Positions 1-11,493 of a DNA stretch of 64,000 nt are shown piece after piece. Origin of the DNA: Corylus avellana (Eukaryota; Streptophyta; Magnoliopsida; Fagales; Betulaceae); the NCBI RefSeq assembly GCF_901000735.1, contig NC_081545.1, positions 17,368,758 through 17,432,757 of the forward strand. Direction: 5' to 3'. Every line of letters starts with the position of its first letter. Position 1 is the stretch's first letter. Made by a program: the position numbers and the translations under genes. The notes below the pieces were generated by a model. It was given only the letters and a program-made list of their open reading frames with translations, did no database searches and was not told the DNA's origin.

Positions 1-57
1 TTTATATACCGTGTAAGGCAGCAAATTGACCCCTCCTCCCAGATCCAGCAATGCATG

Positions 58-369
58 CTAAAAAAGTTGGTCTCCTATCCTGCAAGGAATGGTAAAACTA
101 CCTAGATCTGTTAGCTTTGGTGGTAAGTTTCTCAACAAAACTGCACTTACCTCTTCTGTTAGGGCCACAATCTCATGCTCCTGAAACTTCCTCTTGTTAG
201 TGCAACAATCCTTTAAAAATTTAGCATATGAAGGAATCTGTTTAATTGCATCTAATAAAGGAATGTTGATTTCTACTTTCCTCAAAGTCTCAAAGATATC
301 CATGAGTTGTTTTTCCTTCTTTGGTTTGACTAACCTTTGAGGGAAGGGTGGTGCATTCACCTTCTCCAT
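58..369 (-). pseudogene. gag-pol linker fragment of the Athila-like element
   Basis: About 100 residues that align by eye with the region just before the protease in the better preserved element at 21052-24564. Shared features are a proline-rich PQRLVKPKKEKQ-type start, INIPLLDAIKQIPSYAKFLKD, and a cysteine followed by KIGD/RIGD. It stops shortly before the protease motif would begin, so this is an open stretch inside a broken polyprotein and not a host gene. Upstream on the same strand (about 480-720) further gag sequence continues in other frames, with stops. Confidence 0.7.
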
Positions 370-780
370 TTTGTTTACCTTGGAAGTTGATGCTTCATCT
401 GGAGATGCTTGAGGTGGCTCTTTAGTTCCTGTGACCTTGCCATTTCTGAGAATTGTGACTGCTCTTAACTGTTGGTGACCCCTTGGATTGGGTATTGTTT
501 GGGCTAGAAATTCTCCCTATGTTCTTTCACTCAGCTCCTTTGCCATTTGCCCCATTTGCACTTCCAGTCTTTGGATGGCTTGATCGGTTCTTCGGAATGC
601 TTGATCGGCTCTTGTATTGATTTGTTTTTGATCAGTCATAAATTGCAATTAAGAAGCCACCAGGGTGTGTATCATACTCTCCAGTTGGTTCAACTTTGAC
701 TCTTGAGTTGGTTGGCTTGCTTGTTGGGGATCTTTCTGCTATCCTTGATTATTACTCGATGAGAAATTGGGATGGTTACG

Positions 781-1413
781 CTACCTTGGATTGTAGGTGT
801 TGGAGTACAGACTGTTCTTGTGGGGATAATTGTTTTGTCCCACATAATTCACCTCTTCTTGATCCACAAATGGAGATAACGGACATGTCTCAGTAGTGTG
901 ATCTAAATGGGAACATATAGCACATACCTGGACTTGTGTGTCATGTTGACGAGGTGAAATTTTCTGAGCAGTCATGGCTTTGACAATCATATCTAACTTC
1001 TTTTTCACAGCAGCCATCTGATTTGGAGATCTCCCATTGAAATTTACTTCATACATGCCTTTACTTTTTACTCCTCGCCTCCCTCTAGAGCAGAATTGTT
1101 GGGAATGCTCACTTAGCATTTCAAAAAGCTCCATTGCTTCCTCACTACTCTTTTCCATGAGTTCTCCTCCACAAGTTGAGTCAACCATCCCTTTCTTAGT
1201 ATCATCTAAACCTTCATAGAAAATTTGCATCTGATCATCTTGAGCGATGTTGTGATGTGGGCACTTGAGAAGCAATGTTTGCTGTGAGTACGCTCGATCA
1301 TACTGATGTGCAGAAGGTGCTGCGGCGGAACTGTAAAACAAGCCAAACAAAACAAAAAACAACAAGAAAAATCTTTTTCTTTTTTTTTTAGTAACACGAA
1401 TAAAATAAAACAA
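781..1413 (-). pseudogene. internally deleted gag of the Athila-like element
   Basis: A 210-codon open frame. It joins leader-derived hydrophobic sequence (first ~45 residues, no counterpart in real gag) to the middle of gag (KCPHHNIAQDDQMQIFYEGL onwards) and a zinc knuckle, CAICSHLDHTTETC, which fits C-x2-C-x4-H-x4-C. The complete element at 16170-26349 has about 200 more gag residues before the equivalent CPPHGFENEVLVQIFYRGL motif, so a deletion fused leader to mid-gag. The initial ATG is therefore not a natural gag start. The protein would bind RNA through the knuckle, but particle assembly is unlikely. Confidence 0.7.
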
Positions 1414-1497
1414 ATTGCAGAAAAATAAAATCCTAATTATAACTAGTAGAAGAATAAAACTAATTTAGAAATAAATTGGTTTCAAAAATTGAACAAT

Positions 1498-1515
1498 TCC
1501 CCGGCAACGGCGCCA
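1498..1515 (-). other. Primer-binding site, tRNA-Asp type
   Basis: The plus strand here reads as the 3' terminal 18 nt of plant tRNA-Asp including CCA (TCCCCGGCAACGGCGCCA), so the minus-strand element can anneal that tRNA to prime reverse transcription. It sits seven bases from the LTR edge at 1522. Confidence 0.8.
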
Positions 1516-1521
1516 AAAACT

Positions 1522-2857
1522 TGTGCAAATTTATTTAACTAGCAAGTGCACGAATCAATTGTAGTTTAATAGATTGTAAGTGCGAGGTCGATCCCACAGA
1601 GAATTGTATTTTTGAAAGAGCAATTTATATCTAAACTAATTAAATTCTAATCTAGTTCCAAAAGGGTTTTGACTTTTGAGTTTTAAAAATTAAAGGATAA
1701 ACATAAACTAAATAAAATAAGTAAATCTAAGGATAAAGGTACTAAGGTTTGGGAATTCACACTCACCAAATCATAACAACATACTTTATGTTCATCAATA
1801 TTAATCCGAAGTTCTCACAAATTAAATCATAGATATGTTTTACTATGCTTCAAAGAATTAATCAAAACCATCCCATGTATCCATTCATTGACCAAATCAC
1901 AAAAGGAATCCAAATTCAATTGAAACACCAGATGTATCTGTAGAACAAATCACAAGGGATATCCAATTTTTATGAGTTAAAAGCCAAGCAATCAATCATA
2001 TGAAATTATCTCAAATCATCACATGTATCCTTGAATCACAAGAGATATCCAAGAATCACTCCATACAATTGATTAGAAGTAAAACAATTGAAATAGAAAA
2101 CCCAATAAAATCAGAATAATAAAAACTTACATAAAAGTATTGATGTTCTTCATTGGTGAGGCTTTATCCCCAACCTTAGTTGGGAATTTAGCTCCACATA
2201 AAAATAAAATCTAAACCTAAATCTAAACCTAAAGAAAAACTAAACAAAAGAATTTTGCTCTCTGGTATTGTGTATATTTTCTTGAATGCAAAGAAGTCTA
2301 TTTATAGGCTTAGGGAAGTCCTAGAAGCCCAAGTAAACCTAGATAATTCGAAGGTCTGTTTCCCAGTCAAAATAGAAGTCTGAAATCGGAATAGAATTCA
2401 TACAGATTTGTGTCCTTTAATTAAGGGGCGATTTTGGCATATAAAACGTCCGAATTACGAAAATCCTATTTCACAACAAATTGTAGTATTTTGAGCTAGC
2501 TTTCTAATACCATTTGAATCACTTCAATCCGATATTTAAACAGAGAGTTATGGTCAAAATACTAAAACGTGTGCAGAATCTGAATTTGAATCCGATCCGA
2601 AATCTTATACAATCTGAACTTTAATCTAATTTAACCTTTTCTTGGATTTGGTTAGACTTAACCACATAATCTAGGTCTTCTCAAAGTATGCTTCCATCCA
2701 AACTTTGCATTTTTCCCTTTAAAGCTGTAGTTTTTCTTTAATGACCTACAAAACACTAAAAACACAAAACTAACACAAAATATTAAATAACGACACAGCT
2801 AAAGGATTAACTAATGTAAATAAAGGGGTCCAAATATGCAATATTTGGCACTTATCA
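1522..2857 (-). repeat. LTR (5' LTR in element orientation) of the Athila-like element
   Basis: Begins TGTGCAAATTTATTTAAC and ends AATATTTGGCACTTATCA on the plus strand, about 1336 bp. The same ends recur at 9327-10728, 12933-14271 (inverted), 16170-17544 and 24976-26349. It abuts and appears to truncate the LTR that follows at 2858. Confidence 0.8.
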
Positions 2858-3453
2858 TCTACTAAGTTGTTCTTTAAGAAAGCATAATTCTGTGGAAATC
2901 AACAAACACATGGGGCCTAAGGCATGGGTGTCTACTTCCGGTTCCCCATGTTGATTAACCCAAGAACCCTGTATGGATTTCTTTTGTTACTTTTGTTAAA
3001 CCCAGAACTCGGTCATCCAAATAGAGTTAACTAACTAGTCCATGCCACATGCATATGTCGATCAGGTACACACATATGAGGAATTCATGAAAGCAGGAAT
3101 TAATCAAGTTAAATACCACAACATGATCATCACAAAGGCCCCAATACTGACTATTAACTAAACATATTTAGGGCTTCAATCTAACCCTACTAAATAAATT
3201 AATTACACATAAATTTGATGTTAAACATCTTCATAAAATAAAATAAAATAAAAGAAAAGAATAAACCTGAAACTTGAACTTGAATAGCTCCAATTCTTCT
3301 CGTTGGAAAGTGTTTCTATTCTAGAGGCTTAAGGGTCTATTTATACGCCTTAGGAATACTCTCGAAACCCTAAAATTGCATAAATTAACTAAAACTAAAG
3401 GATTAAAAAACGTAAGTTAAGATCTAAAAAAATGAATATTTTAGCACTTAACA
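2858..3453 (-). repeat. Truncated LTR of a second Athila-like family
   Basis: Its reverse complement matches the central part of the plus-strand LTR at 4385-5385: a shared TATA-bearing segment (CTATAAATAG-type), the CCTCATATGTGTT block, the CATATGCATGTGG block and the GACACCCATGCC block. It reads TGTGTTAAGTGC from 3453 leftwards and is cut at 2858 by the neighbouring LTR. Beyond 2858 about 430 bp of the matching LTR is missing. Confidence 0.6.
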
Positions 3454-3454
3454 C

Positions 3455-4075
3455 ACTACCAACAAGCAAGCCAACCAATGCAAGAATCAAAGCAAAATGA
3501 CTTGGAAAGTATGGTACACACCTTGGCAACTACACAATGGGAATTCATGAATGATCAAAGACAAATCAATGCAAAAATCGATCAAGCGATACAAAGAACC
3601 GAGCAAGCTATGCAAAGACTGGAAGTACATATGGGGCAAATGGCTAAGGAGCTGAGTAAAAGAAAACACAGTGGATTTCCATCCCAAACAATACCCAATC
3701 CAAGAGCATCTTCTTTAGGGCAGAAATAAGAGAATAAGAGGAGAACAACAGTCTGGCTGAAGACATTAAACTTAGCGCTGATGGGAGGCACCCCATAGTT
3801 TATCATGTTATTTTTCTATTTGTTTTTCAATTTATTTTTATGTTTGTCTTTAGTTTTGTTTTTGTTTCCTGTTTATTTGTTTTAGTGTTTTATTTTGCAG
3901 GAACAAGTGTGCGTCAGTTCAAGTTTGGGGATGTGCTATGAGCCATGCTATTCTAGACAATTTCATCCATATCCCGAATAAATTCTTTCCATGTTATAGA
4001 CACATTGGAGACAATGTATAATTTAAGTTTGGGGATATGGAAGACACTTTACACACACTTTGTCCCAATTTTATT
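3455..4075 (+). pseudogene. gag fragment and 3' non-coding tract of an internally deleted Athila-like element
   Basis: Positions 3478-3729 encode a short coiled-coil-like gag piece (DQAIQRTEQAMQRLEVHMGQMAKEL) that matches, in inverted orientation, the gag remnant at about 480-720. It is followed by the AACTTAGCGCTGATGG motif that ends the coding part of these elements, and by two polypurine-like AAGTTTGGGGAT motifs (about 3920 and 4022). Everything between mid-gag and the 3' non-coding region (PR, RT, RH, INT) has been lost. No function is expected. Confidence 0.65.
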
Positions 4076-4384
4076 TTATTTTTGTTGTTGTGAAAAGAAA
4101 ATATATATATATATATATATTTGCATGTTCTTATTTGTCTTAAAATTTTGGTTGATCTTAAAAATTGTGATTTGATTTCATTGGTGAGCTTAAAATTTTG
4201 AACACATGATCTGATAATTGAGTATTTTAGTTTGGTTACTTGCTTAGGACAGTTGAGAATTCACATGTTTGATCTGATCTTACACAAGCACATTAGCACA
4301 TAATCTGTTGGGTATGCATGAAGTCTGATGTGTGTATTTCTATGTCTTGGGTGAAACTGGATGATTTATTAGATGAATACTTTG

Positions 4385-5385
4385 GCATATTAGGGTTTTC
4401 CAAGTCCCACTTGTAATAGGACTAAACCCTACAAATTTTCTAGGTTTGCTAGTGTAACAAGGACTTTTAAAGGCCTATAAATAGATCTCTTAGCCTTTAG
4501 GAAAAAGTGTGGAGAAATAGGCACAAGCTCTGGAAAGGAACTAATGGCTAGATCAAGAGGAGTTTGGGTTTTTCTTCTCTTCCACCTTTTATTTTTGTTA
4601 TGTAGTTCATATTTTAATTAGGGCTAGATTGAAGCCCTAATCATGTCTATTTATGATTTCAATATTGGCGTCTTTGCTACAATTATATTTTGGTGTATTT
4701 AGCTTGATTAATTCCTGTTATCTTGAATTCCTCATATGTGTTTGTCTGGCCAACATATGCATGTGGTATGGACTAGTTAATTAAATCAATTTGGATGATC
4801 GAGTCTTGGGTTTAATAAGAGTAACAAAAGAAATTCACACCGGTTTCTTGGGTTAATCAACGTGGGGAATCAGGAGTAGACACCCATGCCCTAGGCCTCA
4901 TGTGTTTGTCGATTTCAATAGATTTATGCTTGCTTAAAGAATAACTTAGTATACACCCACGCTAAATCCTTTAAGAAAGAAAAGAATTAGAGTAGACACT
5001 CATGCATAATTTGTTACTTAGGGAGATCAATAGCTTAAGAAGTAGGCACCTATACCCTCAGGTTCTCAAACATTAAATATACCAGTATGATTGGCACATT
5101 AGCATATTGTTATATTAATTAGTCTGATTAGTATTGGATATCAAAACCCTAATCCTTTTTAGTTTTAGTTTATCTTTTATTTTATTTCTTTGTATTGAAT
5201 TCAATCATGACAATTGAATTTTATCTGTTTAATTAAATAGGAAATTACTTCTAAACATAATTTACCAATCTTCGTGAGAATGATCTTGTATTTGAATGTT
5301 ATACTATCGTTTGATCTTGTGCATTTGCGAGTAAAACGTACAATTATTTGCCTATTAATTTAGGTAAATATTTGCACAGCACAAG
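4385..5385 (+). repeat. LTR-like sequence of the second Athila-like family
   Basis: Inverted relative of 2858-3453 with a CTATAAATAG TATA motif near 4471. It runs to TTTGCACAGCACA just before the Tekay-like LTR at 5388. The left boundary is uncertain, because after the polypurine motif at about 4022 there are roughly 300 bp with no clear LTR start. Confidence 0.5.
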
Positions 5386-5387
5386 CT

Positions 5388-7262
5388 GCAACGCCCTCAG
5401 CTTTTTCTCACCTATAAATACCCCTTACCCCTCGCCCTCCCAAGCTCATTTTCACCCCCAGGCTCTTTGAAATCCCATATGTGAATGTTCTTGTGAGTTT
5501 GATAGATTTGTGAAGAAGGAGATGTGGTTTCTTGAAGGCCTTGCTTCTAGGAGGTAACCTTCTACGCTTAAGTTTCTCTTTAGTTGTTATACTGCTTTTC
5601 TAGACTAGCTTAGTTGTTGGTTTGAGTTTCTAGCTAAGTTGAGCTTTAATCTTGATTTGGGTTAGGTTAGTGTTTCATCTTTGTTGAAAGTGTCTTCTTG
5701 TGCTTGGGGGCTTTATTTTGAGATAGGGAGTCTTAAAAATCCTTTTGGGTAGTTTTAGAACCTGTTTGGAGGATAGGATGTTTGGAACAAATGAGATTCT
5801 ACCTAAACCTTATGGGCAGACATACAGTCACTAGACCGGACATATGAGCCTTCTGGGCGGACTTACGGCTACGAACCTGGACTTACGGTTAGAAGCGTTC
5901 TAGTGAACACCATTTTTACCAGTCATCCGTTATCCTATGTTTTCACATTCTAGGTTCGTTTTAGTTAGACTTAGGACTAGTAGAAGGTTTTCCACAGATT
6001 TGGACAACCCGGACTGTTCAAAGGATTATTTGGAGAATCTTTATGACCTAGGTGAGTTTTAACTCACATAATGCTCGCCATTTATTTTCCCACCTTGCAC
6101 GACTATTTTTGTGTACCAAAACATGCATATTTACAACTCTCACGATATACTCCTTGTAGCACATGAACTCTAGATTTTATGAAAAATGTGCTATTTAACA
6201 AAGATAATGACGTTGAGACTTACTTGTAGAAGCATGCATATAAAATACGGACAAGATTAATTGCATCGTATGATGTGGTACACCGGTAAGTGTAGAATAA
6301 TGGCCATGGGCTTACTATGCATGTTAACTTTATGGTCAAATGTGTGTGTGATTTATAGGCCTTGAATCCAACGGTTGTTTCGTGACCGGTACAGCCTTAA
6401 CGAGTAGTCACTACAGGACGTACATTATTAGTTGCGTGGGCCACCCGAGGTTGGACTCGGGCAGGCTGCTAATGTTATGGATGGTAGCGTATAAAGGTCG
6501 GGGCACCAACATTGTCTTATAGGTCTCTCGGGACAATGCCAACTCTACTGAGAAGGGATATATTATCTCAGGTAGACCATATTGTTGAACTATCACTGAT
6601 ACTCATGATTATAAGCATGTACTAAATCTATATTGCATCCATGTATAGCTGTCATGATTAAACTATTTTATTCATCACAAAATAATGGAATGGGTATTAT
6701 GTGCATTAATTTTCACTAAGCCCTTGGACTTACTCCCTCCTTTTGTGTTTTCTCCCTCCATTATGTGTAATTTGTGGTTTAGCTATCATAGAAGATGCCT
6801 ACAGACCAGACTTGGGTGATAGCTTAGGATTTGAATAGAGTCATTTTTAAGGACATGGATCCAGTGTGGTCGAAGACTATGTGGGATGACGGAGGAACCA
6901 CGCGGGCAGACATGATCGAGATTCTTATCTCCCAACCTTTACTTAAGATTAAGAATCAATTTGTTTAGTTATTTTTATTTCCAAACAATGATTATGGTCT
7001 GTAACCTTTATTTGATGATGGTCTGTTAACCAATACATTTGATGACTTATTTATATTATGAGGTATTATGTTGATTCTGGTGTATGAAATTGTGGTTGTT
7101 TTAGTTGTTGCTTTCTTTTCACTATAGTAACAAAGTCTTTTGCTGAGTTCTCTCGTTTAGGAGAGGTTAAGATCCTTTAGTCTTGTCTTGCGAAAGATAG
7201 GGCTAGGAGACGAACCATGGAGTCAATTACAAGTTAATCAATTTTCCACCAGGGTCATTACA
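5388..7262 (+). repeat. 5' LTR of the Tekay-like element, U3 truncated
   Basis: A TATA motif (CTATAAATACC, about 5412) lies only about 25 bp inside the left edge, so most of U3 is missing. The block from 6517 to 7262 is repeated at 11494-12246 (for example GATGCCTACAGACC and GGGATGACGGAGGAACC). It ends GGTCATTACA, followed directly by the primer-site-like TTGGTGTCAAAGCC. Confidence 0.7.
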
Positions 7263-7409
7263 GTTGGTGTCAAAGCCTTATGCTTTGAGAGACTTTATGG
7301 TAACGAAAAAGGAAGCTTAAGTAATGATCACACTAGAGGATAGGCTAGTTAGCGGTTAAGGCTTAATTCCTAGATTGGTCGCCTAGTTCTTGTCGAGTCA
7401 GTTTTAACT

Positions 7410-8370
7410 TTGCTTTTCATTGTAGAGAATGCTGCCCAAAGGAACCAAGCAACCGGGCCTAATGCTCTAGAAATCAGGAATGCCATGGACGACATTCATC
7501 TAGAACTAGTGGACATTCTAGTCTATGAGGCGGCGCCCCCGAGAAGAGATCAAATGATGCATGCGATTGGCCAGTTGGTGTCAGTGTTAGATTAAGATAG
7601 GGTCACAAGGCAGCCAACTACAAGACCTGGTTGTTCTCTGAAGGACTTCTGTAAGATGGCAGGGGAAGCTAAACTCTGGTGGAAGGACAAGAAGATCATG
7701 CTTGCTAATTTGGGTTCAAAGACTACCATCACTTGGGACATCATTAAGCACGATTTCAATCGACATTTCTTTACCAAAGTCGTGTAGGAGACGAAGGCAC
7801 GGGAATTCTTGGACTTGGTCCAGGGAAGTATGTCGGTGATCGAGTACACTACTAATTTTCTTCAGCTGTCAAGGTTCGGCATGTACCTCATTCTGAATGA
7901 GGAGAAAAAGGCAAAGAATTTTGAACAGGGTCTGACCACCCAAATTTGAACCATGACCAGCTTTGACATCCACGATTTCTCCCAGTTTGTGGATTAGGCT
8001 TCGATCTACGAAGAGAGTCTGAAGGAGAATGCATTTATGTGGCTTAGAAGAGGAGGGCTCCTTACTTCTTTGTATGTCTAATTGGCATTAGTACTCTGTC
8101 TGGTGCTTTTACCTTATACTGTTCCTGAACTAGTACTTTGGCGGGAGGAGTTGGACCAGCTAAGAGGATAGCAGTGGGGAGTTATCCACCCAAAGGTCAC
8201 AAGGACGTGCCTTGAACAACCCTCACCCAGAAGCAGAAAAGTCAGATGCCTGAACTCTGCCGAAAGTGTAATCGGGTTCACTAGGACCTTGTAGGATGGC
8301 AACTGGGACTTGTTATTGGTGCGGCCAGTTCAGTCACTTCAGCAAGGACTGCGTGGGCAAAGGGAATGCC
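7410..8370 (+). pseudogene. gag of the Tekay-like element, broken
   Basis: Conceptual translation across several stops gives a chromovirus-type gag: RDQMMHAIGQLV, AKLWWKDKK, TWDIIKHDFNRHFF, REFLDLVQGSMSVIEYTTNFLQLSRF and NFEQGL. Near 8300 there is a zinc knuckle, CYWCGQFSHFSKDC. At least four in-frame stops interrupt it (for example near 7593, 7786, 7948 and 7996). In an intact element this protein forms the particle and packages RNA; here it cannot be translated as one product. Confidence 0.7.
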
Positions 8371-8379
8371 TAGAAGCCT

Positions 8380-8784
8380 TTGGCTCCAGCACGAGTTGAC
8401 TCACTTGTTTTGGGAGAGACAGAAGAAGGATTGGAAGTGGTGACAGGTACTGTCCCTATACTTGGATTTGAAGCTTCAGTTTTGTTTGGTTTAGGGGCTG
8501 CCCACTCTTTCATATCTGTCATTTTTGTAGGACTGTCTAGACTTGTAGTGGGAACTTTGAAAACTGGTCTTGTCATAACTACCCCCGTAGGAAAAACTGT
8601 AGTTTGTAAGTGTGCAGTTTGTGGATGCCTTGTCAGCATTTGCGAAAGGATACTTCCCGCAAACTTAGTTGTTCTCCCTATGAATAGTTACGACATTAAG
8701 CTTGGGATGGATTGGCTGGCAAAGCATTTGGCGGTTATCAAGTGCGCTCGGAAGCAAGTCATGCTCAGTCCATGGGGAGAATGA
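8380..8784 (+). pseudogene. Protease domain of the Tekay-like element, catalytic Asp lost
   Basis: The 134-residue open frame carries the retropepsin fold landmarks: VLFGLGAAHSFIS, then the GMDWLAKHLAVIKC block near the end. Family members have D-S-G-A at the active site, but here the Asp position is Gly (F-G-L-G-A-A), so the protease should be dead. It lies directly after gag and before the RT fragment at 9145, which matches the gypsy gag-PR-RT order. Confidence 0.7.
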
Positions 8785-9144
8785 GAAGTTACATAAGTTG
8801 GATCGCGAGTGAGGTCCTTAGCTCCCACTATTTCGGCCGTTCAAGCCAGGAAGCTCATTCTTGGAGGAGGGCAAGCGTTTTTGGCATTCGTGATTACCCC
8901 AGTGAAGGAAGTGAAGAAGGACCTGCAGGATATCCTTGTGGTGCAGGATTATCAGCTGTCTTTTCAACGGACTATTCTGGACTGCTGCCACAGAGGGAGG
9001 TGGAATTTGGAATCATGTGCCAGGCACCAATCCTATATCAAAGGCACCATATAGGATGGCAGTGTCAAAGTTGATGGAGCTGAAGGAACAGCTTCACGAG
9101 CTATTGGATAGGGTTCGCCCTAGCTTGTCATCGCGGGAACGCCG

Positions 9145-9326
9145 ATGTTGTTCATGAAGAAGAATAACGGGTTGACGAGGATGTGTATCGACTATTGTGA
9201 GCTGAACAAGGTCACAATTAAGAACAAGTATCCTTTGCTAAGGATTGACAACCTGTTGGATCAGCTACAAGGAGTGCGTGTGTTCTCTAAGATTGACCTG
9301 TGCTCAGGCTATCACCAAGTGAGGGT
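9145..9326 (+). pseudogene. Reverse transcriptase, N-terminal part, Tekay-like element
   Basis: The open frame reads [31 protein letters not shown] followed by [14 protein letters not shown], the fingers and motif A of gypsy RT. It is cut exactly after GYHQVR by the solo LTR. The continuation ([19 protein letters not shown]) resumes after 10733, so the interrupted codon order is recognisable on both sides. Confidence 0.8.
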
Positions 9327-10728
9327 TGTTGTGCAAATTTATTTAACTCACAAGTGCACAAATTGATTGTAGTTTAATGGATTGCAAGTGGGAGGTCGAT
9401 CCCATACAGAATTCTATTCTTGAAAGAGCAATTTAAATCTAAACTAATTAAATCCTAACCTAGTTCCAAAAGGGTTTTGAATTTTGATTTTTGAAACTAA
9501 AAGACAAACATAAACTAATTAAAATAAACTAAGAGATAAAAGACTAAGGTTTGGAAATTCACACTCATCGAATCATAACAACGTACTTCCATGTTTATCA
9601 ATATTAATTTGAAATTCTCACAATTAAAATCTTAGATATGTTTTACTATGCTTCAACAGTTAATCAAAATCATCCCATGTATCCATTTATTGCACAAATC
9701 ACAAAAGGAATCCAATATCAATTAAATCATCAGATGTATCCATAAATCACAAAAGATATCCAATCTTAATTGAAACATCAAATGTATCTAAAGAACAAAT
9801 CACAAGAAATATCAAATTATTTAGGCAAATAAAATCAAGCAATCAATTATATGAAATTATCTTAAATCATCAAGTATATCCTTGAATCGCAAAAGATATC
9901 CAAGAATCACTCTACACATTGAAAAGAAGTAAAACAATTGAAATATTAAACCCAATAAAATCAGATAAATAAAGACTTATATGAAAGTATTGATGTTCTT
10001 CATCGGTGAGGCTTCATCCTCAACCTTAGTTGGGAATTAGCTCCACATAAAAATAAAACCTAAATCTAAAGAAAACCTAAACTAAAAAGAGAAAAACTGT
10101 AGAATTTTGCTCTTTGAAATTCTCTATCTCTTTTCTTGAATGCAAATAAGTTTATTTATAGGCTTAAGGAAGTCCTAGAAGCCTTATTAAACCTAGATAA
10201 TCCGGAGGTCTGTCTCCCCGTCAAAATAGAAGTCTAAAATCAGAATATGATTCATCTAGATTTGTGTCCTTTTATTACAGAGAAATTTTGACATAGGAAC
10301 CTTCCGAATTAGGAAAATCGTATTTCACAACGAATTATATTATTTTGAGTTAGCTCTCCAGTGCCACTTGAATCACTTCAATCTGATATTTTACCGAAAA
10401 GTTATGGTTAAAATACTGAGACATGTGCAAAATTTGAATTTGAATACAATCCGAAATTTTATCCAATCTGAACTTTAATCCAATCTGATCTTTAATCCGA
10501 TTTAACCTTTTCTTGGATTTGATTAAACTTAACCACATCATCTAGGTCTTTTCAAATTATGCTTTCTTCTAAACTTTATATTTTTTTCTTTAAAACTGTA
10601 GTTTTTCTTCAATGACCTACAAAATACTAAAAACACAAAACTAACACAAAACATTAAATAAGGACACAACTAAAGAATTAACTAATGTAAATAAAGGGGT
10701 CAAAATATGGAATATTTGGCACTTATCA
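9327..10728 (-). repeat. Solo LTR of the Athila-like family inside the RT gene
   Basis: 1402 bp, starting TGTTGTGCAAATTT and ending GGCACTTATCA, with a perfect 5-bp target-site duplication AGGGT (9322-9326 and 10729-10733). No internal region or second LTR is present. Orientation matches the minus-strand Athila-like elements. It arose by insertion into an existing RT gene, then LTR-LTR recombination. Confidence 0.9.
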
Positions 10729-10733
10729 AGGGT

Positions 10734-11490
10734 GAAGGAAGAAGACATTCTTAAAACAGCCTTCAAAACTCGTTACGGGCATTACGAGTTTTAGTTATGT
10801 CTTTCGGACTAACTAACACACCAGCTGTCTTCATGGACACGATGAACAGAGTCTTTCATGACTATTTGGATCAGTTCACCGTGGTTTTCATTGACGACAT
10901 CTTGATCTACTCCAAGATGTTGGAGGAACACGAGGAGCATCTACGGAAGGCATTAGAGAGGCTTCGAAGAGAGCAACTCTACACTAAACTCGAGAAGTGC
11001 GAGTTTTGGCTGGACAGCGTGTCTTGGGTACACGTGATTTCTGGAGAAGGTGCAGTGGTTGACTCAAAGAAGGTTAAGGTAGTGGTAGAATGGACAGGCC
11101 AACCAACATGCTTGAGATTTTGAGTTTCTTAGGACTCGCTGGTTACTACCAACACCTCATTGAGGGTTTCTCGAAGCTATCAAGACCACTGACTGCGTTG
11201 ACTAGGAAGAACGCTCGCTATGTTTGGACGGACGAGTGTGAGACGAGTTTTCAAGAGCTGAAGAAGTGCTTCATAACTACTCTTGTGTTGGCATTACCCA
11301 CGGGATTAGGCAATTTTGTGGTGTATAATGACACCTCTAAGAAGGGATTAGGGTGCGTACTGATGCAGAACGACAATGTTATTGCCTACGCTTCAAGCCA
11401 ACTGAAGGTGTACAAGTAGAATTATCCTACGCATGACTTAGAGCTGGCAACGGTCGTGTTTGCCTTGAAGATCTAGAGGCATTATTTACA
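10734..11490 (+). pseudogene. Reverse transcriptase C-terminal part and RNase H start, Tekay-like element
   Basis: Continues the [22 protein letters not shown], then [10 protein letters not shown] with the catalytic DD (about 10890), then EKCEFW. A frameshift near 11095 moves to the frame with SFLGLAGYYQHLIEGFSKLSRPLTALTRK and the RNase H start (FVVYNDTSKKGLGCVL, IAYASSQLK). A stop follows at about 11417. The sequence is deleted at about 11490, after ELATVVFALK, and joins LTR sequence directly. Integrase is absent. Confidence 0.75.
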
Positions 11491-11493
11491 GGT

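Larger units (their letters stand above)
1..2857 (-). mobile_element. Athila-like Ty3/gypsy element remnant, cut by the window edge
   Basis: Reading the minus strand, the order is LTR (2857 to 1522), tRNA-Asp-type primer site (1515 to 1498), leader, then gag sequence running off the left edge. The LTR starts TG and ends CA and belongs to the family of the complete element at 16170-26349. The internal part is decayed: gag is missing its N-terminal half and carries stops. The other LTR and the left target-site duplication lie outside the window. The lineage call rests on protein resemblance to the better preserved element downstream. Confidence 0.8.

Noticed and set aside
1498..1515. tRNA-Asp gene
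   Set aside because: Only the 3' 18 bases match, directly beside an LTR; it is a primer-binding site. The same applies to 24952-24969.
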